Part shown: positions 33,701-45,400 of the stretch, in pieces
Layout: every line of letters begins with the position of its first letter
Numbering within the stretch: position 1 is the stretch's first letter
Source of the DNA: Ferruginibacter sp.
GTDB lineage: Bacteria; Bacteroidota; Bacteroidia; Chitinophagales; Chitinophagaceae
DNA length: 64,000 nt
Direction: 5' to 3'
Assembly (NCBI GenBank): GCA_014379905.1
Contig: JACMKX010000169.1
Coordinates: 33,318-97,317, forward strand
Notes under the pieces: model-generated
Seen by the model: the letters and a program-made list of their open reading frames with translations, nothing else
The model's database searches: none
Told to the model about the DNA's origin: nothing
Translations under genes and position numbers: made by a program

Positions 33701-36430
33701 AAGTACCACGGCCTTCGTGCTTCCAAAAACAATGTTCTTTACGGTTACAGTATTGTTGATCGTTGGCTGATTGGTAAATGTTGCCGATCCGAGGTCAACA
33801 ATGTCTGTAGAGGAAGGAGGGGTGGATGGTACGCCCTGAACGATTGTCCAGTTAGACGCGGTATTCCAGTCATTACTTGTAATGCCATTCCACCTGACCA
33901 GGTTTGAACCGGCGGAACTTGTCCAGCGGTCTGTAATATCTGTTAAACCGCTTTGCTCAATATAGTTAGATGCGGTACTGTTAGCCGTTTTGCCTGCACT
34001 GCCCCAGGACGCGCCATTATATTTCCATAACACCATGGATGATTCATCATTACCATTCAGTTCATCATCTTCATAATGCAGGCGTAGCGTTGCAGTATAT
34101 GTACCTGCGGGAACAGTAATATTATAAACCCTGCTGATAGAACCACCAAAAGGAAAATCGCCGATTGGCCCCTTTACAACTGATACGGTAACACTGGTAA
34201 CACCCGATACCGCGGAGAAGTCAATGGTGTTATCAGGCCCTTCAAAGGCATAGGCAACCCCGGTTGTAAAAGCATGGGTGCGCCGGATATTGCCAAATAT
34301 ATAACTGGTGCCGGTTCTCGCATTTGTCAGGGTAAGTGTATTCGCCCCTGTTTGAATGATACCATTGATCATATTTACGATTGCGGCGGAAACATCGCTT
34401 TGTAAAAACAATTCTGTTGTTGAACTGCTGGTATTACTGGTAAGTATATTAAAAGTGGTTGCGCCGGTTATAAATGCTGTAGCAGGTCCTACAAATTGTA
34501 CCGTACTTGTGGCAGGGATAAACACACCGTTATTGATCCAGTTGCCATAAACCGAGATAGTATAAGCAGCAGGATTAAAGGTTGTAGCGCTTCCAATGGT
34601 GATATTAAAAATGGTGGTAATGTCACTTGTGGCAGTTTTTGTACTACCGTTTGATAACAGCAGGTTGCTGTAAGTAAGGGAATTAATATTCTGGGCGCCC
34701 GCCCCGTTAAAATTTACCGTGTTGGGGCCGGAAGTGGTTACATCCAGTACACCACTCGTTAAGGTAAGTATATTTGCTATACCTAACACCGCACCAGCAG
34801 ATAATTGAAGCGATACCCCATTAATAGTGGCATTAAATAAATTGGCTGTTCCACTCAGCGAGGATATTCCTGTAAAAGTGGCGGTGCCGGCAGATGCAGA
34901 AAAACTGCCGTCAACGACAAGTGCATTCGTAATTGAAAAATTCGTATTTGAAGATACAGAACCTGAAGCCCTGAAAATATAAAATGAGATCGTGCCTGCG
35001 CCTGTGATCGTTTTTGAAGTACCACTCATGGTGGTGGTGGCGGCACTTGCAATAAAGCTCCCGTTTACTGCAAGGTTACCGGTAAGGTTCAAAGAAATCG
35101 AAGTTGTTACAGTACCACTTACAGTAAAGTTATCCAGCGAAATGCCCGATCCGCTGATTGTGGTACCCACCCCGCTCATGATTAAGGTTCCTCCCGGAGC
35201 CTGGCTGAACGAACCCGACCCTGTAGTAGCCAGGCTACCCGTCAAGGTAATACTGTTGTTCGAAAAAAGAACAGCGGAAGCTGCAACAGTAAGGTTATTA
35301 AAATTTTGGGTGCCGGTTCCACCAACTACAGTACCCGGCCCTGTAAAAATGATGGTACCTGTATTTCCGGTAAAAGTTCCGCTATTGGTCCAGTTACCGC
35401 CAATAGGATGTGAATAACTACCGCCATCAAATGTGGTAGAAGCGCCGATGGTAACATTTCCACTAACAGTAATATTTGATGCGGCGGTAAATGATACCGA
35501 AGTGCCGGTACCCAATGTGCTGCTAAGGTTGCCAACAACTGTCAACGCCGTTGCAGGAAAGGTTTTTATGGCAGCCCCGCTTGCGCTGCTCAGTTTAAGG
35601 TTTCCGTACACTTTGTTGGCTACGGTTTGATTGGTACCTGAGTATTCCACCGTACCTGCTACAACCAGTGTACTGGTAGTATAGTTGGTTGGATAGGTAT
35701 TTGTTCCGCCAATCTTTAAAGTGGCGTTGTTTGATACGGTAAGCGTACCCCCCGCAGTTGCCCGGTTGGCCGTAAAGCCCGCCATGTCAAACGTTCCGCT
35801 GGATATGGAAAGGTCGCCGGTTATGCTTGCATTTACATTCAGCGTAACCGTTGCTGCTGTATTCGCAATTACCAGGTTATTAAAACTGGTGGCAAATGTT
35901 CCCCCGATTGATTGGACAGTGGCGCTATTAAAAGTTACGGTAGCTGTTCCGCCGGTAAAGGAGCTTGCTGAAACATTATTTGTCCAGTTACCTTTCAGGG
36001 AGATATTGAAATTATTTGCATTGAGGGCCCCCAGGGAAATTAAAAGATTATTTTTTACAATGATGGCAACAGGTAAAAGGAGGCCGCCGGCATTGTTCAG
36101 CGTTAGATTATTAAAGGTAGTGATCCCGGAAAAAGTTTGCTGTCCTGTGTTGCCATTGAAATTGGTTGTACCGTTATCGTTATATACGCCATTGTTGGTT
36201 ATTATACCATAAATGTTAAGAGTACCTGCGGCCGTAATGGTAAGGGTATCACCTGTACTAATAAAAAGATTCCTGCACTGAACGCTGTTTAGGATGACGG
36301 GCATAATTACTGTAGCTGCCGGTATGGTAACGTCAGATGATGATGTAGGAAGTATCCCACCGCACCAGTTAATCGGGTCACTCCAGTCGGAAGTAATGCC
36401 AAGCCAGTCACCTTTATTCGATACGGTTAT
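28934..36430 (-). repeat. 7.5-kb paralogous block, copy in giant B
   Basis: Counterpart of 15824-23530. It starts at 'GITSDWSDPINWCGG' and runs collinearly to the stop. Upstream of this point A and B are unrelated (LamG/Ig in A, beta-helix/PKD in B), so the junction near 36430 marks where different heads were joined to a common rear. Confidence 0.85.
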
Positions 36431-39400
36431 GGTAACCGTATCTGGAATGTCAATCGCAATTGAGCTACAGATGGCATCAGACATATTACTGATGCTGAAA
36501 GAGCTTGTAGCGTTGACAAAAACAGTCACTGCGATTAAGGGGGCGGTACCGCTAAAAGGATCTCCATTGCTAAGGTTACCACTAATTATCCCGGTTCCGG
36601 TAACGGTAAGGTTCAGGATAACATTACCACTGTCACACAAAGAAATGGGGGCACTTATAGTTGCTGTAGGGCGTTGGTTTATTGATACCAGGATACTGTC
36701 AGTAACCCTACAGCCATTAAGGTCAGTTATGCTGATTTTATATTGTCCTGCTATTGCTGCAACGGTTGGGTTTTGTATTGTTGAAATTACTGTATTGGCC
36801 GGATTGGTCCAACTGAAACTGGGGCTAAGGGCTGTTCCGGGATCCACAGAGAGGATTACGCTATCACCCGCGCAAACCGGGGAGTTACTTCCGGGGAGAA
36901 TTGTAAATACCGAATAATTAAATTCGTATGCTCCCATGTCGGGTGAAATAGCGCTCCGGGCATTATTCTTAATATCCGTATTTATAACAATTGGCGTTGT
37001 AATGGGCGTGCCCGAATTATTTAAGGAACAATTACTGAGGCTGTCTGATTGTAAATCGTATAAGGATGCAGTAAAGCTGACCGGCGTTGAAACCGAATTA
37101 GCATCACCACCGGAAGCTGTCTTCCACTGTGCAAAAGTTTCATTGGTGGAAAGTCCCCACTCTCCAATGGTAGCTGCATTACTGCTGTACAGGTCATTAT
37201 AATTGGAAGCCGCGGCCGGCCATGTTGAATTGGCAGGTGTAACAATATTACTGACGGCATAATGGGTACCGGTGCCGGTCCTTGTATTTATAAAAACATT
37301 GTTTCTCAATAATAAATCCCCATCCACAGGGCGGATGAAGGAGGCAGAACGAAGGGCCGCACCGGTTGCATTTCCTGCAATGCTAACTGAATTGTGAAAA
37401 TAATTCCAGTTATTCCCGGCGGCATGAATAATTCCATAAATTTTTACTCCATTTACATTTGAAGAATTATCTAATCTAACTGAATTATTGTAAAGGTTAA
37501 AAGAACCACTGGCCGCCACCACACCACAAATACCAGGATTTGAACCGGTTGATTTATTTGTAAATCCACTGATACGGTTGTTAAAAATATTTCCTGTTAG
37601 GGATGCGGTTATCCCAATACCCGTAACTACTGTATTAATAGCAGCGGTATTTACAGCATTAAAATTATAAAGCGTATTATTTGATATTACCTGGCCTGCT
37701 ATAGTTGCGGTATTGAGGATACCTGTAATAGTAGCCCCCGCAGGAGAACTTGTTTCTACGCTTCCACTGGTTTTGGCAGATGCGGTAGTAAGCCCGGAAA
37801 CAATATTACCTGTAATGGTTTGTACGAAAGCCCCTGAAACAGCTATGCCTGTTATTTGTGCATTGGTTCCGCTGGAATTAAGTGCTATACTACTAATTAA
37901 ATTATTGGTAATGATAGAAGTAGCCCCGGAAGAAATGCCTGTGTAAGCAGTAGATCCTGAATTGGCATTTGCCGCAGTAATAATATTTAGTATGGTATCA
38001 TTGGTAATAGTTAGCACCCCAGAAGAGGCGGCATTATTTATTCCTGTAAAATTCCCTGAAGACGTCAGGCTTAAGTGGGCTATATTTTCAATCCTGTTCC
38101 CATTCAACAGGATGTTTGAGTTTACTAAGCTGCCGACTGATATGCCGGTTAAAGCCGTTGTAGTAGCGCTTGAAGTTGATAATACCCTGATACTATTGGA
38201 AGTGGTGGCGCTTCCAATAGTATTGTTGGTAACGGTGGATGGCGCTGAAGCGCTATTGATAAATAAGCCGGTAAAAGATGAAGGAGCGGGCGCTGATCCA
38301 ATATTATTTATATCAAATCCTCCAACCTGGTTACCACTGATGGTTCCACCCGTGCTGCCGCAGTGAATACCTGTTATCAATGAACTATTGGCGGTTGATA
38401 AAGTAGAAGTGGTAATGGAAACAGAGCCGATATTGCCGGCCGAGCCCACCTGGTTTCCATCGCCTGCAGCGTTCCCGCCTATATTTATACCTGCGCCATT
38501 GGTTTCTATTCCTGTAAAAGCGCTTGAATTAGCTCCCGTTGGAACCGAAGAAAGAGAGATTGCGGCAATCGTGTTACCTTTGATATTGGATACCGGCGAA
38601 GCGCTGGTTGTTGTTAATAAAATTCCCTGGAAAGAAATATCGCCCAATGTTGAAGCATAAACGGCATTGCTCCCGGATGCAAGTGCTGCATTTCCGCCTA
38701 TATAATTATTCAATACAGAATATCCGGATCCGCCTGATATTTTAATACCGTGAAGGGTGGAGGAGAAGGTATAGTTATGGGTTCCGGTTACGTCCCCATT
38801 GTAAAAACTATTAGCTGAAATGGTCCAGCCGGCAGATCCTGTAGCTGTAATATCAAGGCCACGGTCGCGGTAGTTATTAATACTATTATTTGAAATGGTA
38901 TTGGCTGCATTTTCATTTCCAACCGTACCGGCAGAATAAATAGCTACTTTCCCCGTGTTAGCTGCTACCGTTGCACTGATAATACAATTGTCTACCAGGT
39001 TATTAGAGTTTCCACCTGTAACAGCCGAACCGCCGAATAGTATGGTTCCGTTGGCGGCATCTGCTGATGCCCTGATATTACAATATTTAAGCGTGTTATT
39101 GGTGGCGCCATTTAAAAAGGTAACTGCGGTCCCGGTTAACACAGAGGTATTTGTATTCCTGAAAGTCAGGTAGCTTCCGCTTCCACTGATGCTCCCATTG
39201 ATCATTACCCTGTCCGCTCCATCTAAGCGGATAAGCCCTGCGGGCACATTACCTGAAATAGTTCTGACGGTGGCGGCATTGGGTTGAATAGTCAGGGTAT
39301 AATTCCCTGCGCCGGATTCAGTCCATTGATTCAATGCATTGGTTCCATCTTCTGAAAGATCAGATACAATATTAAAAGTGGTATTGCCTGCCATCCCGGC

Positions 39401-42400
39401 GCTGTTAATTGCCGCGAACAAGCCATTGGCGTTGGTCAAAGAAGTGAACACTTCACCGGTACCCACATTGTAAGCTCCTGTAAAGGGGATCGTATAGCTA
39501 TTGATTGTTCCTCCTATCGGAAAGGCAGCAGCAGTTAATGCTACACTAGATGGGGTATTTGCAAACGTTCCGGAATTAATAGCAACATTGGCCGAAGTCG
39601 CAATATCCTGGGCAACAATAAAGTATTGTATCGCACCCGCAGTAACAGTAGCACCGCCGAAAAGCAATGCGTAATTGATGGTGAAAGTAAACGGGCTGGT
39701 TGCATTGGTTGCTTCCGTATATTTCCAGCCATTGCTACCAGGCGAATTATCCAGCAGGGTATTGGCAGCACTGAATCTTTTATAATAAATTCTTGGCTTT
39801 GTGCCTGCAGCTATATTTACCCCGCTTCCGTCAGTAATATCTACACCGGTAATATTTCTGTTTGCAGTTGACGTTGTATTTCCCAACACAGAATAAGTTA
39901 TTGTTGGAGGATCAATTTCAATTCCAAAAATCCCATCCGCGCCGATATCAGGCGAAGACGATGGGGGGCCGGTGTAGCCTGGGTTGCCAGCCCTTATCTG
40001 GCCATCAAAATCATCTGTTATACCCGGGATATTTACAGCCCCGCTTTCTATCTGCGTGGGGATGGTATCTATAATATGCAGGAAAACCGAAGAGGTGCCC
40101 GTGACGCTCAAAAATTTTGAAGTGATATCCTCTGTAACGGATAATGCATCTATCGCAGCGACCCTTGTTTGATAATTTGCAAGCGTTTGATCGGAGTTGG
40201 TACCATCAGTAAAAATTAATTTTGACGCGGCAGGGGTTCCGGCATAAAAAAGATTATTATTTGAAGTGGATGCATAATTGTTTAATGCTGTTCCTGATCT
40301 TCGGTAAGCAACGGTTTTCCCGCTGCCATTGGGCGTTGAAGTATTGCCAATAATATTATTCCTTAAATTAAGCGCACCAGTAGTTGCCGTTCCACTTGCT
40401 ACATGGTAAATTCCCGATGTTCCAAATGTAGCCCCGGAGGAAGTACCATTCAGGTAAACCGTATTATAATAGACATTGGTAACTGACGAAGCGGAAACGG
40501 ATGTCACGCTGATACCCCTTATAGCATCGGATGTATTGGCGGCAGGGGTCCGCAAATCCCCTATTAAGTTATTATAAATATTTACGGTAGTTCCGCCGGA
40601 TACTAAAATGCCATTAACGGTACCGGAAGCATTGCTGCCACTGATACCATAGATTTTATTCTTATAAATATTCTTTGTGGTTCCGGCGTTCACGGCAATT
40701 GCAGTGACAACGAATGCACCGGTTGAGGCAAGCGAATTAATGGTATTAGAATAAATATTATCATCTCCTGCCGCAGACGTGATACCGGTTACTGACCCTG
40801 CACCGGAAATATTATTTATTAAGTTACCGGTGGTGGCATTGCTGGTACCACTAATATTTACCGACATGGCGGTAATACTGCTTGTTCCGCCAACCCAGTT
40901 ACTGAAAATATTATTTTGAATTGTTTTTGTTGGGGCGCCGGCATCCGTATTAACCCATCCTGCGATAGTTGTTGCAGCCAGGACAGTAATATTTGAAAAA
41001 TCATTGTTGTTGTTATTAATGATACTACCGGCAACCGAAGTTGCGGAACTTGTAAAAAGAGTGACTGTTCCGCCCGCTCTTTTTGTAAATGCGGTTACGA
41101 TAGCATTATTGTTTACATTCTGCGTGCCCGAAGCAGGCATCACCACATTGTTAGCAATGAAAGTGATATTACCCGATGTGTTTACATTCAGGTTGGTAAA
41201 GGTATTGCCATTAATAGCCTGCGAAAGGGTTGCGCCGGTGTTTTGTATATAGGTATTGGCACCTGTACCTGCAACAGCATAATTAATACCCTGGAAATTA
41301 TTATTACTAATAGACAATGCGGCGGTAGCGGCGCCTGCTATATTATTAATGAAGTTCTGGGTTCCCGAATTTGCCGCTGTAAAATTAAAAGCGCCTGTTG
41401 TTGAATTCCCGATATTATTTGAATTGATGTTTATTGCGGTGGTAACTGCCGCCGAGTTGTAAATCGCGAAATAGGCGCCGGACGTAGAGGCGGTTGTATT
41501 ACCGTTGATTGTATTGGAATTAATTGAAATCGAGGAACAAACGCCGAAATTATATATTCCATAAAATACGCCTGAGGAATAGGTAGCAAATGAAAGTATC
41601 GTAACCGTATTGTTTGTGATCGTTATGGCTGAAGCCCCGGTTGATGCATTACTGATTCCGATGATACCGCCGGATATGGTATTAACCAAACCCAGATGGC
41701 TAAGATTCTGGATAATATTTCCATCAACCTGGACGGCAGACACAACTGTTGATGCAATGGAGATGCCCGTGATAGCGGTTGCGGTAGCTGTTGACGATGA
41801 AAGCACCTGTATACTGTTTGCGGCTGCGCCGGTGCCGGTACTGCCTATGATATTATTATTTACCTGGGATGGTGCTGTTGGGTTACTGATATATATCCCA
41901 ATGAATGTTGAAGGAGCCGGCGCGGCCCCGATATTTCTAATATCAATTCCCCCTACCTGGTTCCCGATAACAAGACCGCCGGTACTGCCGCAACTGATGC
42001 CCCTTATAGTTGTTGTAAAAGTACTTGTGCCTGTTGTGGTGGTAACGTTGACCAGGCTATTCGCCGTATTGGAACCAATACTATTACCATCGCCAGGCAA
42101 AACACCTCCAATATTAATTCCTGAACCACTTGTCTCAATACCGGAGAAAGCTATCGAGCCGGATACTGTGGGAACAGAGCTTAGGGTGATATTTGCAATA
42201 GTGTTTCCCTTTATGGTAGAAGCAGGTGTAGGGCCCGATGTAGTTAATACAATACCCTGGTACGAAACATTACCGAGGCTGGAAGCATAGGCCGCGCTTG
42301 TTCCACCTGATAAAGCGGCATTTCCGCCCAGGTAATTATTGGAGATCAGGTACCCTGTACCACCTGCAATCCTGATCCCGTGTAATGCAGAAGCCGATGC

Positions 42401-45400
42401 ATAATTTATGGAAGCGCTAACGGTACCATTGTAAAAACTATTACCCGTAATCACCCATCCCGTAGAACCGGTATTTGTAATATCCAGGGCCCTGTCACTG
42501 TAATTGAAAATAGCGTTATTGGCTATTGTATTCGTTGAATTTTCATTTCCAACTGTACCCGAGGAATAGATACACAGGTTGCCCGTATTGGAAGATACCG
42601 TGGCGTTTATATTGCAATTAGTGATCGTGTTATTACTGTTGCCACCGGCAACGCCTGAAGTACCGAAAAGGATTACCCCATTTGTTGAATTGGCAAATGC
42701 TTCGACAGTACAATATTTAATGATATTGTTGCTGGCCCCGTTTATAAAGGTAAAAGCCGTACCGGTGGTTGCAGGCGTATTAGTGTTTCGAAAGGTGAGA
42801 TAATTACTCGTTGTTCCATTACTGCCATCGATTATTACCCGTTTAGCGCCGCTCAAACGGATCATCCCGGCCAGTACATTGCCGGAAATGATCCTGGCCG
42901 TTGAAACATCTGGTTTTATCGTCAAACTATAATTCCCAACGCCCTGTTCCACCCATTGATATAAAACATTGGTTCCGTCTTCACCGGGAAGGTCCGTGGT
43001 AATATTTACCACTACATTTCCGCTTAGCCCACGGCTGTTAATACCGGCAAACAGACCACCGGCATTTGTTAAGGAGGTAAAAATTTCTCCTGCGCCTACA
43101 TTGTAAGTACCTGAAAGAGCCGGGGAAGGCGTAGCGTCCGCCTCATCAGCACCAATATCGGGAGCGGTTCCGGATCCTGCATACCCGGTATTACCCTGCC
43201 TTATCTCGCCATCAAAGTCAGTTGTTACCCCTGTGATGCCGGCAGCACCGCTTTCCGCCTGTGTTATTTTAGATGGGTCTAAATGAAGGAAAGATGCAGA
43301 GGAACCAATGGTACTAAGGAATGTAGAAGTTACAATCATATCCTCGGTAAAGGATTGTGCATCCCTGGGCGATACCCTGGCTTTATAGGTTGAAAGTAAC
43401 TGGTCTGAATTGGTACCGCTACCATTATAAATCAACCGGTTGCCAGCTGCAAGGCCGGCATAAAACAGGTTATTATTGGAAGCCGCGTGATAATTGGTGA
43501 GGGTGGTGGATGATCTGCGGTAGGCAACGGTTAAGCCTGTCCCGTTTGGAACAGAAGTATTGCTTATGATATTGTTTCTCAGATCAAGTGTGGCGGTAGT
43601 GGCTGTTGAACTTGTTGTGTGATAAATACCCGTTGAACCGAAATTTGTCCCACTGGATACCCCATTAAGATAGATCGTATTGTTATAAACCTTAGTAGTG
43701 GAAGTAGCCCCTGTAGCAACCAGGCTTATTCCCCTGATAGCATCGGCTGAATTTGCAGAAGGCGTACGAAGATCACCTACCAGGTTGTTTTGCAGGGTGA
43801 CGGTTCTGTTAACCGTTGTTCCGGATACCTGGATACCATTTACATAACCGGTAATACTATTGCTGGAGGAGGACAGGTCATAAATCTTGTTCCTATACAC
43901 AGCTATGGTAGTTCCCCCTGAAACCCAAATACCATTTAACGTACCCGTAGTAAGTGTATTGGCTTGTAACGAATAAATTGTATTTTGATATACATTAACC
44001 GTTGTGCCCCCTATGATGACGATCCCCCTCACAGACCCGGTAGTTACGCCATTGCCCTGCAGGTTATAGATCGTATTTTGATAAATATTTTTAGTGGTAC
44101 CGAGGGTAACATAGATCGCGGTAACTGTTCCAGCCGCACCTGTTGAAATCAATGTATGGATAGTATTGGAATATATTTTATCATTGCCCGCGGCGGTGGT
44201 TATCCCGTATACATTGAGTGCGCCGGAAATAGTATGAATGGTATTAGCGGTAGTAGTGCTATAAGGGCTGGTAATGTTCACCGCCATGGCAACAACGTTT
44301 CCGGTTCCACCCACCCAGTTACTGAAAGTGTTATTTTGAATGGTTTTCGTAGAATTGCCTGCATCCGTATTAACCCACCCCGCAATCGTAGTTGCGCCGA
44401 TCACCGTTATATTTGAAAAATTATTATTGTTATTATTGATAACACTGCCGGCAACCGAAGCCACACTACTCGTAAACAAGGTAAGGGTCCCGCCATCGCC
44501 GGTTTTAGCGAATGTTCCCGAGATGGTATTATTATTCACGTTTTGGGTACCAGTTGCGGGTACAATCACACTATTGGAAATAAATGTTATGCTGCCTTTT
44601 GTATTAACACTGAGATTTGTAAACGTGTTGCCGTTGATAGCCTGGGAAAGGGTGGCGGCGGCATTTGAAATATAAATATTGGTGCCCGTGCCCTGGATGG
44701 AATATAAAACGTTGTAAAAATTATTATTGCTGATAGATAATGCTGCGCCGGCTCCTCCTTTTGAGTTCCTGATAAATTGTTGTGATCCCGAATTGGCCGC
44801 CGTAAAATTTATTGCGGGTGAAATAGCCGTTCCGATATTGTTGGAATTGATATTTATCGTGGTGGTAACCGTTCCGGAATTATAGATCGGGTAATACAAA
44901 CCAGATAGCGCAGAACTGGTATTGCCCGCTATGGTGTTACCGTTGATGGTGAGGGAGGGTACTGATGCCGAATTATAAATGCTAGCAAATAAACCCGTTG
45001 TTAAATTTCCGGTGGAATTTCCGGAAACGGTATTACTGCTCATGGTAACTGCGGAAGCCAAACCGCTATTAAGAATACCGTAGAAAAAGCCGCTTGTTCC
45101 GGCAGCGCTCGAATTATTGGAGATCGTATTGCTATTAATTGTAAGTGTTGCAGGAGATGCGCCGTTATTGTAGATACCATAAAATCCTCCGGTGGTTGCC
45201 GAGTTATAGGTACTGTTGGTAATCGTATTATTGCTGATAATAATTGAATTACCGGCAGCAGTTGAGCCTGACGTATTTTCGATTCCCATTACATGCTGTG
45301 TTGTTCCCCCGCCCTTCAAGGTAACCGTGTTGTAGGTAATAGTGGCGTTTGCGCTGGTTGCTGATGTAATGTAAATTCCCCGCAGCGTGTTGGAATGGTT

